Position numbers and translations under genes: made by a program. From contig CAJQUW010003226.1 of NCBI GenBank assembly GCA_907163375.1, forward strand, positions 62,001 to 126,000: 64,000 nucleotides of DNA. The letters run 5' to 3'. Below are positions 53,540 to 64,000 of the stretch, one piece after another. Origin of the DNA: Prostheceraeus crozeri. Its lineage: Eukaryota; Platyhelminthes; Polycladida; Euryleptidae. Position 1 is the stretch's first letter, and each line of letters begins with the position of its first letter. A model generated the notes under the pieces. It saw nothing but the letters and a program-made list of their open reading frames with translations, ran no database searches and was not told the origin of the DNA.

Positions 53540-56167
53540 TTGGAAAACAGCCATAAATCATATGTGAATCCTACACCCAGCATTTTATTGACGAATGAGC
53601 GTTCTATTTTTCATAAATTTGACGAGTTGTGTGTACATATTAGCATCCTACGCCCTACTGTTGTGGTTATAACTGAATCTTGGCTAAATCCTGACTACGA
53701 TGACAGTTTATTCTATATATCTGGATATTCTTTGATGAGAGATGATCGAATGAATCAACGTGGTGGAGGAGTGATGGTATGGGTTCTGAATACATATGAA
53801 ATACAAGTAATTGATTGCGTCAGAGCTAAACCCAAGGCTATCAATTGTGTCCAGCTTCTTTCGAATAGTAAAATTTTTCTTTGTGCTGTTTATGTTCCTC
53901 CTGCTCTTAGTGCAGATGAAAATCGTGGAATAATTGATTTCTTATCAGAATCAATCGATGATGTTCAGAACATAGCTGTCAATGTTAAAAGTATATTATG
54001 TGGAGATTTTAACAGATTGAACGTGAGTTTCCTAACGGACTTTCATGACTTGCATAATGTGGTTACCTCCCCAACAAGAATTGATGCTATATTGGATTTA
54101 GTTTTCGTCGAAGGTAGCATTTTGGAAACATTCACGGAGCCAATAATCTATCCCCACTGTCATCTTCTGATCACAATGTTGTATTTGTAAGGGGATCCGC
54201 ATGTTCCCAAGACCCAGTTCAGCGTTTCGTGACTTTATTTGACTACAGAAAAGAATATCTTGGTAATTTCTTGAATACGATGGCAAACGTTGATTGGCAT
54301 GAGCTATACTCCAGTGAGCAGAATATTGATATCAAGACTTCAAAGTTTTATGAACTCCTGCAACCGGCCTTACGAGAAATTCCAAAAAACACAGTCGTTT
54401 TGACAGACCGGGATAAGCCGTGGATGACGCCTTTGACAAAGTATATCATTCAAAAACGCTGGGACGCCTTTAGAGCTGGTAATTACGAATTGTATGAGCA
54501 TTATAAGATCAAAGCAAAACTAGAAATAGATGCAGCAAAACGAGCCTGGAGTAAACGGTCACTTGATGATACACGAAGTATCTGGAACATTGTAAAGCAG
54601 TACAAAGGCACGAATAAAGCCCCACTGAGAAATTGTGATATATCAGCCGATGATTTAAATGACTTTTTTACGTCAATTTTCAGTGACAAAGTTAATTCGA
54701 CACCTATTGCTGGTGATTCACCGTGGTGTAGCTTGATTGAACCGAGCGAAATCGAGGAACTGCTTCAAAAACTGCCAAATAAAGGCGAAGGGTCGGATGG
54801 TTTTCCGAGCAAATTACTGAAAGTCGGGTCATCATATCTCTGCTACCCTTTATGTCATTTGTTCAACACTTCATTATTGTTGAATACTTTTCCGGAATTG
54901 TGGAAAATGGCAAAAGTTGTACCTGCTCCCAAGTGCCTTCGCCCATCTGTTGCTGATTTTAGACCAATTTCGGTACTACCTGTAATCGCCAGAATTTTTG
55001 AGCGGCTTATTTTGAAGCGCATGTATCCAACTTTAATTGACCTCTATGGTTCTAATCAGTATGGATTTCTCAAAGGTAGCAGTGCCGTCTATCACATAAT
55101 AGCCTTATACGACGACATATGTAAAAAACTGGATGATGCAACTAATAATGCAGTATCGGTTGTGAGTTTTGATTTATCAAAGGCGTTTGATACTGTCCCC
55201 CATCATTTGTTACTTGAAAAGCTTATTGAGATTGGCATTCATAGAGGCTTCATTGCCTGGTATAATTCGTATTTGGAAGGCAGGAAGGAATTTGTAAGCT
55301 ACAACAACCAAACAAGCTATATCTCTAACGTGACATCTGGACTGCCGCAAGGAGCTATTTTGTCACCGTCTCTTTTTGTGTATTTGTTGGAGGATTGATG
55401 ACAATTCATCCTACTTGATGACTCTACATGATGACAATTCGATTTTCAAATATGCCGATGACATTTTTCTTTGCCTAACTCATAAGATCTCAAACAGCAA
55501 CGAGATTAGGAATAAGGAGGAGCTTCAGCATGTTGTTGGATGGGCGACAGAAAAAGGCCTTTCCTTAAATATGACTAAAAGCTGTCAAATGCTGATTAAA
55601 ACTAAAAGTACATCTTCCGTCAGCCCTCTTGATTTTTCTCTCCCATCTCGGAAGGATTTGAGTATTTTGGGTATCCAAATTAGTGAATCACTATCATGGA
55701 CCGCGCATGTAGATGCTAGATTGCGTAAAGCTAGCAAATTTCTCCATCTTCTAAGGGTACTGAAGAACATTATTACCAAAGATGAACAGGTTCGTGTATA
55801 CCAATGTCTTGTTCTTGGTACTGTGAGTTATGGCAGCACGGTGTATGTTGGCAGCATTTTGAAAAAGGATAAGCGTAAGAACAACAAATTCGTGCGTCGC
55901 TGTCACTGGGTTATATGTGGAAAGGAATGCAAGGAGGAGGACTGTCTACCTGATTTTTACCAGGCACAGGAAAAGCAGGCACTCAGACTGTTTTCGAAAG
56001 CTTTGAGTTTTGTTGACCATGTGTTGCATCCTATTTTGCCTGAACGTTTGCCAAGTGGTCGCGTCAGAATTCCAAAATGCATTACCTTGAGACATCAAAC
56101 TTCCTTTGTGCCGTTTATGAGCAAAATGTTTAATTCCATGTTCTCAGGTTCTCATCGTCTGACTTAA
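53540..56167 (+). pseudogene. LINE ORF2 with two frameshifts
   Basis: Three overlapping frames (53540-54190, 54229-55398, 55376-56167) make up one ORF2. Endonuclease: VVVITESWLNP, RGGGVMVWV, LCGDFNR, RIDAILDLVFVEG; the SDHN block falls at the first frameshift near 54160. RT: GSDGFPSKLLKVGS, FRPISVLPVIARIFERLIL, VVSFDLSKAFDTVPHHLL (motif A intact), SGLPQGAILSPSLF, second frameshift near 55390, FKYADDIFLCLTHK (motif C intact), LSILGIQISESLSWTAH. About 875 residues if counted across frames, the same as its neighbour's ORF2. Confidence 0.85.
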
Positions 56168-56263
56168 ATCTTGACTTTATTTGGTACTTCATAACTTGTA
56201 ATTGATGATTTTTAATTTTGAGAAATAAACGCTTTCTATTCTATTTCTATTCTATTCTATTAT

Positions 56264-58088
56264 CTTCACCGCCTCCCACATCACATCAAAATCAACGCAA
56301 GTCATCCGTGGTGATTTTGAGCTTTGGAGACCACTTTGGAGATATATCTTCAGATATCATATGTCTTCAATTTAGGAATACATAATTAGCCAACAGCTTA
56401 TTAGTACTATACTATATGTCAATCAGTTTCGCGTAGATAGATTTTCACATCAGACGTGTCAATGGTGCACATTTGCTATGGGACTACATTCAGAGATATT
56501 TAGACAAACTGCATTATCTAGTTTGAAATGGCTGTGTATTTTCACCATTAGTGAACCACCTTTATATATAACAACATAGTACAACACAACAAAAGGTCAA
56601 GCTAAATAAGTTATGGATATCAGGTGGTTGACAAGAGACTGTGTATCAAATGCACCAAATGTTGAAGATACTTATCTTCTACAATTAATGTTTTGATTAG
56701 TTAGGTTGGATGAACCACAGATTAGCCTACAATTCAATGGGTAAGCTATTAATTATTGGAAATGTGCAAAATGCATGGCAGCAATAAAATTCATAACTGT
56801 ATACGTGACATATCTACCTCTAATGTTTTAAAGATGTTGACCTTACTACATGAACTTTTAATATCATGGAGTTACTATTTGCATTACTTACAATTCAATG
56901 CTTTACAAGTTTACAGGACAGAGAATGGCTATACGATTCTGTCGGATATAGACAGGGACACTAGTTGATAAATCCCGAAGGCTTAAGCTCGAAAAATTTA
57001 TCAAACAATTTTACAAGCCTCTAACTACACCTTTTCCCATTCAACTTTGATAGAATTCCTCTCAAATTTCTGAATTGGTGGTGGCAACCAGCTGCAGGGA
57101 ATCTGAATCAGAATAAGAATGGAACTTCATAATGTAACCAGCAGTACAATAGAACCACAAGACGGATGTGTATGCACTCAGCAATACGAGGCCACTGCAA
57201 TGAGTCCAGAGAAGGTGCGACATAATCGTTGGAGTGGGTATAGAAAGCATGTGAGTATTGACACTATGAAATATGCGAATATCTGTATGCAAATCGCAAA
57301 GAAAATGCATGTATAAGCATACTTATCTACATCCTTTAATTGCACGCATGTTTTCACATTGCAGATCTTTAACAAAAAAAGATATAATTATGATCGTGAT
57401 TTTGAGCATTCTGATTTTCACATAGACTGCGTCATCTGCACGATATTTACCCGCTGATGCTGTAAAACATTGCATCCACTCCGCTTTTCAAGAATGTGCG
57501 TCCTTCTCCACATGTAAGTAGCTACCGTTAGAAATTCTTGATCACGAGGATGCATTAGAAAGTCTAACAACGATAGCTCACTATCTCAACTCAGAAACAC
57601 CTTAGCAACCGAAATCAGTACTTAACTTTACTTCCAATGGAATGAAGTAAAGAAAAGATGAGGAATTATGCATGACACTGTTAGCAGTGATCAGAGGAGC
57701 TCTTCACGTAAATCCTGATGTCCCAACTTATGTCCTAACGCATTTTCGACAGATTGGTATGCTATTATCACATAAAGCTTATGTTAAGTTTGATATAATA
57801 ATCGAAGATATATTCATTATAAATATCCACCGTAATGCTGACATATCTTAGTGATGAAATTGCAATTGATAATCGAGAGAAATTCACGAATATCACTATG
57901 ATTTACATTTACGAATGACAGCGTCCGTATAAGTTACAAATTCAAACACATATACGACGATTATTCATCGCTTGAAAAAAGATAAGCAGCATCATATTGC
58001 AGTATTTACAGATTGCTGTTATCTGGTTTAAATTTTTGTGATAGCCAATGAAATCATAGTGTAAATTTTATAAAGAAGTGTAACTTAC
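56264..58088. other. Inferred intron sequence
   Basis: AT-rich, no element recognised. A plus-strand frame near 57119-57316 has a GTGAGT donor-like site (CAT then GTGAGTATTG), but the acceptor is poor and no partner was found. Confidence 0.35.
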
Positions 58089-58138
58089 TGCAAGAGGAGA
58101 TAATACTGTATTACTGGAGCACAGCATCCGATCATTAT
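58089..58138 (-). CDS. Host gene, 50-bp exon
   Basis: A strong acceptor (GATCGTTCCCTTTCAG) and a strong donor (TTGCA then GTAAGTTACA) on the minus strand bound 50 bp. The first two bases complete Tyr with the spare T of the exon at 59246. The rest reads NDRMLCSSNTVLSPLA and ends in phase 0, as the exon at 47668 needs. This exon was sought after noticing that a length of 3n+2 was missing between the two neighbours; it supplies exactly that. Confidence 0.52.
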
Positions 58139-58197
58139 CTGAAAGGGAACGATCTGATTGTCATGACGAAATTACACCAATCGAATTTGGTAGCATA

Positions 58198-58350
58198 AAT
58201 ATCAAAGTGAGGAACCCAAGTATTTGTATATTTCGAACAGCTCTTTGGTTATCGTCAGAAGGTCACAATGACCAAAGAGTTGGTCGAAGTATATAAAGGT
58301 TTACAACAAAAAAACATTTTACAAATACTTGGGTTCCTAACTTTGATATT
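58198..58350. mobile_element. 153-bp foldback MITE with TA duplication
   Basis: AATATCAAAGTGAGGAACCC and onward pairs with the complement at the right end, and a second inner pair (TTTCGAACAGCTCTTTGG with CCAAAGAGTTGGTCGAA) makes almost the whole element a hairpin. TA flanks both sides (58196-58197, 58351-58352). TA sites and tiny size fit a Tc1/mariner-derived MITE. It lies 60 bp from an inferred exon. Confidence 0.85.
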
Positions 58351-58352
58351 TA

Positions 58353-59245
58353 AAAAATGACCAAGGCCTCTTCACATATAGAACTTGGTAACATTTTAAA
58401 GTGCATTATTCTCAAGATTAGGGCTTTTGACAGTAATGGAAAAAAGCCAAACAATGCCATCGATAAGTCAGCCATTGAGATATATGGGTTAGAATGAAAA
58501 TTTACACATCGAATAACTACAAATTAACATCAGTGGACAAACTCAGAATCAACAGACAAACATGTCATCTGAACAGCAGCTTCAGCTTTTACTCTCTGAG
58601 AATCTTTGGTGACTGAAATTCACTTCCTCAGGAAGATACTGACTCCTGATCGATGAAAGTTTCTAATCGAACGTTAAAGATTTGCAATTTTATCATCACC
58701 TTTCCTCAGTACTGTTAGTAGTAAAAAGTAAGTAAAAAGCAGCAATCGCTCAAAATAACAGAAATCAAATCTGCATTTCAGACATAAATGATAAGTAACT
58801 TAAATATGAGGTTGCGATTTGCTGTTGATTAGAAAGTTAACAAATGCAAAGTCACATAGCTCTACGTGCATGCAAACATATATTGATATAATAATTTTGA
58901 GTTAATGATTCCGTTTCAGCGAAAATGGTTTCGATACCAGTTTCTTTCCATTATGGAATCTGCCTACAATTTTTTCGCAAGACAATATCTTCAGCAATTT
59001 AACACAAGTAGAGCAAGGCAGAAAAAATTTTCTTTTCTTTGTTATATTGCGGAAGGAATTTCGGACGAAAAAACTAACAATATTTATCATGCGGAAATCG
59101 AATAATTATATTTTAACATCTACATGTAGAATACAGTAAAGCTCTAGAAAGGTCTAATAACTTTCGTAAACAATACATATTGTAAATCAAAAAGAAAATG
59201 TTAGTGTAATATAGTAAATGGAAAACGCTTGAGAGTGAAACTTAC
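58353..59245. other. Inferred intron sequence
   Basis: No element recognised; open frames at 58902-59105 on both strands overlap each other and have no motif. Confidence 0.35.
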
Positions 59246-59393
59246 AAAAAAGATTGGACTTTTTGGATAAATTTGGACGGGGAGAGTTGAAATGCTTTGG
59301 TTTATTTTCATGGAACGCCATTTCAGTAGCGACAGTTTCCTCCTCATAAACAGGTTGTCGGCCATTTTCGATTGAAGACTCAGAATCTGTGGA
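59246..59393 (-). CDS. Host gene, 148-bp exon
   Basis: The minus-strand acceptor CGTCTTGCTTAG and donor TTTTTT then GTAAGTTTCA bound 148 bp. In phase 0 it reads STDSESSIENGRQPVYEEET, VATEMAFHENKPKHFNS, PRPNLSKKSNLF with one spare base. Acidic and Ser-rich first half, basic second half; no domain recognised. It follows the exon at 61596 in phase and feeds the one at 58089. Confidence 0.58.
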
Positions 59394-61595
59394 CTAAGCA
59401 AGACGCAGCATTTGTGATAACAGGACGAGAGAAATGTGACTTTCTAAGTACATGCATATTCTAAAAGCAAATTACATTTGAAAATGTGCAATGAACAATC
59501 ATTTTTAATCATAATAATGCCCGTACCCAGAAGACTAGACTAATTCAGTAGCATGCAGAAACAAAAAAAATGATCAGTACCGGCAGACAACATAAATTGC
59601 AGCGTGCTTAAAAGTGAATGTGATTCATGAAAGACGTTGATTGTTTGTTCCTGTTTCATTTTTTTTAAAGTAATCATCTACGGCTTTAAGATATCATCTA
59701 TCATTTAAGGTTCGTATAGAAGACCTTTGTGGCGGTAAGTAGGAATATTCATCAGCATAAAGTGTTTCAAGGAAAGTCACACAACTTCAGACGTGTAAGA
59801 TTGACAAAAAATGGACACTGGTCGGAATTAGTTGATGAATTAACGTTACCGATGTCCAACTGATGGGGATTCAATTCTTACTGCAAGTGAAACAGATTAT
59901 TCACGACTCTTTTGGCTAGTGAGTGAAAAGTAGCTATCGCAGAGAGCTCCAATGAGATTGTTCTTCCTTCTGAATCCGTGGAGATAGCCAGCCATCTCAG
60001 CTCAGCCCGGATTGCTTCCTAAATCTAGAAATTAGGTTTTAGAGGACTTTGAGTTACATATTGAGGAGTCGATGCATTTTGGTAAGACAAAGGGGAATCT
60101 GTGAATGCTAAAAGGTCGCTTTTTTGAATTCGCACTGGTGTAAAGAGTTACATGACAATGAGGATGAGATAATTCAGCTACATTGAGTGCTTTGATAAAA
60201 GAAAAAGGCATCTAGCTTTTGCAGGGATTGTAATTCGTTGACAGTCAAATATTTCGCGTTCTTTAAAGGGGCTTCCACAATGCTTTGACCTCATACGTAA
60301 AAGAAGAAACTAGCTCTAAGAAACACTAGGAAACAGCAGCTGAAACGTCAAAAGACGCCTGGAATTCAATTTAACGAATTAGATCAGTTATTCGACTTGA
60401 GCGTATTTGTACAATGTACAATGATTTGATAAGGAAAGTTTTATCATGACCGCGCTATTCCTTATATAGAATTATACAATAAAATGTGAATAACATCCAG
60501 TGATATCCACAGTAAAAACTAAATGTATTACAACATGGCTACTCGGCTAGGCGCTGATATTTCAATGTTGCAAGTTCTGAAAAAGAAGCAAATTAGTGAA
60601 ACATGCAATAGTTGTAGATCCTTACACGGTGGGGTGTGCTGTAGGATTTTGTATCAAAAAGATTCTATAATTGAAAATTTTACTAAGTGCACTGACATGT
60701 TACCTAGCCATTGTTAACTCCTGGAAGCCGCCATCGCTTGAATATCGTTGTCATGTCAACGAACCTGCTTTTTACTTTGCATCCAGTTTGGATACATTTA
60801 GCTTTTAGTTCATCGTGTTGAACAACATAGGTCCGATAACATAATCATGTACTTTGTTATTCACATGATGTATACTGAACTCATAATGCAATATGTATGG
60901 CTTTCCAAATTCTGCAAATAAATCGGTGCATGCCTGCTTTGGAATACAAGAGTATTTAGTTCTAATAAGCATGAGACCTATGTTGCATACATCGTTCACT
61001 CAATTTCTGTTTCTGACTCGATAATAGAGAATACCAAGATTCCTGAATCCAATGTTTGAAATTAAACTTATCACAGTATTATCTCTAGCTGCAACTGATA
61101 GTTTGGGCTGTCACATTCATTTAACTGTTGAATTACTATGTTGATTATCAATATCCATTATTAAACAAGTACTTTCGAATACATTCTACTTCTATTTCAA
61201 TCTAGCGCAACAAACCGATCCAAACTGGAATGATAATATTATACAATATTATCATCAGGAATAAAATTTTCTTGCAGCATCATTTGAACATGTTTCGTGC
61301 ATTGTTATCAAATTTCATGTTTGCTTCAGTATTCATCAGCAGTGAGTGATCCATAAAATTGACGATCAATAATCTTCTGCTATCCTTCACCATCACAGCA
61401 CAATCATCTGTGTAGGCCAATCCCATTATACAGATGACATAAAATCAATCCTTCTGGACATTCACATTTACAGTTTGTCGTTTACAAGTTGCACACTATA
61501 CATGCACATTGTCCGAAATTGCTATGCAAATGCTATGATCCCATACTCGTATTGCACATTCTGCGAACGAAATAGAATTCAGCTGTGATACTTAC
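59394..61595. other. Inferred intron sequence
   Basis: 2.2 kb of AT-rich sequence without a recognisable element, exon or long frame. Confidence 0.4.
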
Positions 61596-61686
61596 TTCTT
61601 GCGTGCTTTCATCGCTGTACTCCGGAAGACTTTCAACAGCCCTGTTGAAGACATCATCATTTTGCGAGAAGGAGGGAGAGTGCCAA
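61596..61686 (-). CDS. Host gene, 91-bp exon (most 5' seen)
   Basis: Excellent splice sites on the minus strand: TTGATTTTTACACTTTCAG before and AAGAA then GTAAGTATCA after. After one base completing an upstream codon it reads WHSPSFSQNDDVFNRAVESL then PEYSDESTQE, ending in phase 0. The other two frames hit stops or are unlike protein. The upstream exons, including the start codon, must lie beyond 64000, since nothing suitable was found between 61687 and the edge. Confidence 0.6.
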
Positions 61687-61864
61687 CTGAAAGTGTAAAA
61701 ATCAAGGTATATGCTCTATAACTTACACGAAGCAGGCGTTTTGGTGCACACAGGGAGTCAACTCAAAAATGACCCGACAAAATATGAATATAGGACTCTA
61801 TAGGATGAATATAGGACAGCTATTGCAGCTATAACGACAAAATATGCGATCACACATTAGCCAA

Positions 61865-62700
61865 AAAGGGTTATTCGATTGGATTCTGACGATACAGATC
61901 GTGTCATAGCGACTGTTGAAAGCAATCCATTCGCCACCTTGCCCGAACTTCAAAAGGAACTCCGCAGTAATCTTGTGACATTCTCACAGTCAACGATTTG
62001 TCGTCGCCTCAATAACTATCGTCCATTTAAGCTTCCGCTGTTGACCGAAAAGCACAAAGTCGACCCACAAGAGTGGACTCGGCAGCATCTTCCATTGTCT
62101 GTGGATCAATGGCGGCAAGTTGTTTCTAGTGATGAGAGTCGTTTTTGCTTACGTTGGACTGAAGGGAGAATTCGGTTACTCAGGCTTCGAGGAACGAGAC
62201 TGACTAATCAGGCTGCAGTGCAATGGTGTGATAGGGCAGGAGGAGGCGGAGGTTCCATAATGGTGTGGGCCGCCATCAGCTGGAGACAAATCTGCCATGG
62301 TGCTCATAGACGATACTTTAAATGGCCAGAAGTATCGGGACGAAATTTTGGAGCCAGTTGCAATTCCGTTTGGCTTGGAAAGAATTGGCCCTGGCTTCAT
62401 CTTCTAAGACGACAATGCACATGTCAATGCTTTTCATGAAGGGCGGACAGATTAGACCCACATGGAGTGGCCAAGCAAAAGTCTGGACATCAATCCTATT
62501 GAGCAGTTGTGGGATCAACTTGAAAGAGCCATTTCCAGGCGATCGATCCGAAATCTCAAAGACTTGGCGCCTACAGTGATGGGGAAATGGTCTGCAATAC
62601 CACAAATGCTTGTAAGAAGACTCATTCGATCGATGCGGTCACGCTGTGAGCAAGTGATTGCTGCTGCCGGAGGTGCAACTCAATATAACAGTAACATGGA
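61865..62700 (+). pseudogene. Tc1-like transposase remnant
   Basis: The frame 61879-62439 carries the second helix-turn-helix (LPELQKELRSNLVTFSQSTI, CRRLNNY) and the first catalytic block (WRQVVSSDESRFCLRW, GGGGGSIMVWAAISW). A shifted stretch near 62410 reads DNAHVNAF, with the second Asp. The frame 62462 onward gives WPSKSLDINPIEQLWDQLER, with the third catalytic residue (Glu of the DD34E type), and AAGGATQY near the C-terminus. At least two frameshifts and loss of the N-terminal helix-turn-helix make it dead. No terminal repeats were identified. Confidence 0.85.
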
Positions 62701-63669
62701 TTTTTTCGGGCAACAATGCTATGAATGTACATGTAGATACACGCTGATTGAGATTTCAAAAATGTCTTCCACATTCATAGATAGAGAAATCATCATCACG
62801 GGATACATTGTTGCCTTCCTTTTTCCACATTGTACCATAGCTCAATTACGTACAATATTGACTTTTTCCTTTTCTTTCACATCAGCTTTCTATATTTTGT
62901 ATTTTCTAATCATATCAAGTGCTTTCTGATACCAAACTTCTTTTAAAGCTAAAATGAATATCTTTAATAGTCATAGACATTGTGGTCAAGCTTACATAGC
63001 CATCTGTATTCCCACAACACATAGCAATGACATGATTTTTCAACTGTGTGGGAACTTTTTCAAGAACGTATATAACAGCTTATAAATGCATGTACGTATA
63101 CGATAAGACATGATCATGCATTTACTTGTCGGATTAGTATGTACTATATGACGAAATGCGTCCGACTGCACAATATACGAGTAGGCCTATGCTAGGCTCG
63201 AACAATGAAATCTCCAGAAAATGCCATTCTAGAAGCAAGAAGCTTCACAAGGAAGTATTGACAATGCTTCGCTCAGTTCTGTGGAAGTGTCCCTTTTCCA
63301 GAAGTAATCAGTTCATTAAACGCATATGTAAGTATATGTATATCGTAACAAGTGACACATTAAACACGTACAGTACATGTAGACATTCAATAATGTACAT
63401 GTACAAGGTTGCTCAAAACGTTTTGCCGAAAAGTCAATAAGTTTTGTTATATGTACTTAATCGACAAATTTAATTGAGCAGCCCACCGTACAGTCTCTAC
63501 GTAGCTGCACAGATGAGATACAGACGAATTAAAATACTTAAAATCATTAAGCCATTTGGGTCAAAAGAACAAAATATCACACAAAATATTGTCAGTATGA
63601 TCAATATATTCATGTTATTTAAGTCTACATATTACCGACAAGCAAACAAGTCCTTCGTGACCTCTAGAG
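62701..63669. other. Unassigned sequence
   Basis: No element or exon recognised. GTAGGCCTAT occurs at 63181. CGTATAT, TACATGTA and similar short words are frequent near 63090-63410. Confidence 0.35.
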
Positions 63670-64000
63670 GTTAACCTGCATGAATATCCTCTTCTCATTC
63701 AATGACAAACTATTTGTACAGACCGATGGGATGTCTATGGGATCGTGTCTTGCCCCAACAATGGCTCCTTTCACCATGGACATGATAGAAACTCGCATCC
63801 AAAATTTCAGCGAATCTGTGCCTGTGCTCTACAAACGTTATGTCGATCACATTTTTGAGAAAAATTCTGATATTTCTGCATTTCATGATTTCTTGAACTC
63901 CATTCATCGTGACATCAAATTCCCAATGGAAGAGGAAGTCAATGAAACCCTTTTGTTTCTAGACACAAAATGGCATTCATGTCATTTCGCTGGGCATGTG
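63670..64000 (+). mobile_element. Penelope-like element RT, runs off the right edge
   Basis: The plus-strand frame from about 63680 to the end reads MNILFSFNDKLFVQTDGMSM, GSCLAPTMAPFTMDMIETRI, VPVLYKRYVDHIFEKNSDI, FHDFLNSIHRDIKFPMEEEV, NETLLFLDTKWH: RT palm motifs of a Penelope-like element (Q.DG..MG, RYVDD region, hRDIKF..E, FLDT). The catalytic motif reads YVDH, which argues that this copy is inactive. Upstream RT blocks are not visible before 63670. It continues beyond the window. Confidence 0.85.

Larger units (their letters stand above)
52348..56263 (+). mobile_element. Second CR1-like LINE, near full length, broken
   Basis: Starts directly after the (ATT)n tail of the preceding LINE with about 400 bp of GC-richer 5' UTR-like sequence. 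ORF1 (52755-53489), ORF2 (53540-56167) and a tail of TTCTA units (56233-56263) follow. Same architecture as its neighbour but clearly a different family (divergent protein, different tail). ORF1 has one in-frame TGA and ORF2 two frameshifts, so it is recently dead. Head-to-tail placement suggests insertion at the neighbour's simple-sequence tail. Confidence 0.85.

Noticed and set aside
57119-57260. Plus-strand frame with a GTGAGT donor-like end
   Set aside because: Poor acceptor, no partner, and it lies on the strand opposite to the coherent gene model.
1-64000. CRISPR arrays, bacterial operons, ribosome-binding sites, rRNA genes, LTR retrovirus-like elements
   Set aside because: Searched for by eye and not found; the composition, spliced exons and transposon types indicate an animal nuclear genome.

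Overview
The window looks like animal nuclear DNA from an invertebrate. It is AT-rich, almost all the recognisable protein-coding sequence belongs to transposable elements, and spliced exons with metazoan-type splice sites can be picked out between them. The mobile fauna (Penelope-like elements with GIY-YIG domains, CR1-like and RTE-like LINEs, PIF/Harbinger, hAT-like, piggyBac and Tc1 elements, tRNA-derived SINEs) fits a marine invertebrate such as an echinoderm, hemichordate, mollusc, annelid or brachiopod. I cannot name the species. No LTR retrovirus-like, Polinton or CRISPR sequence was recognised.

The best host signal is one gene on the minus strand. I infer ten small exons (61596-61686, 59246-59393, 58089-58138, 48492-48530, 47668-47890, 31803-32167, 15984-16032, 9572-9599, 8726-8754, 8376-8476). 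They are phase-compatible from end to end and finish at a stop codon near 8376. The 5' part lies beyond the right edge. They encode about 373 residues of a Ser-, Pro- and charge-rich, probably disordered protein of unknown function with a KKGPAPQPP segment and a PEIPPR SH3-ligand-like motif. Most of the window is therefore intron, and the transposons are passengers in it.

Layout: 1-2900 holds a direct-repeat pair and a 753-bp foldback. At 2900-6250 a CR1-like LINE is interrupted by an RTE-like LINE, which itself carries a 200-bp insert. 6250-10600 is mostly intron with a tandem duplication, a SINE and the last three exons. At 10603-13487 inverted Penelope-like arms enclose an RTE-like LINE with a perfect 16-bp target duplication. 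13.5-20.1 kb is intron with a SINE, one exon and a Penelope-like fragment. 20.1-23.8 kb holds two Harbinger elements, one of them inserted in a Penelope-like GIY-YIG region. At 24.0-28.9 kb another Penelope-like element is split by two nested terminal-inverted-repeat elements. 28.9-39 kb holds a Harbinger-like MITE, several hAT-like elements, two LINE fragments, a SINE, one exon and a 2.6-kb element with about 490-bp inverted arms around an unnamed transposase-like gene. 39.7-43.3 kb has a piggyBac remnant and a Penelope-like element. 43.3-46.7 kb has an RTE-like LINE split by a hAT-like element. 49.0-56.3 kb has two CR1-like LINEs head to tail, the first with an intact 869-residue ORF2. 56.3-64 kb holds three exons, a foldback MITE, a Tc1 remnant and the start of another Penelope-like element.

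The repeated theme is nesting: at least six insertions into earlier elements can be read, several with exact target-site duplications. Boundaries without a duplication or terminal repeat are approximate, and every family name comes from motif recognition by eye.
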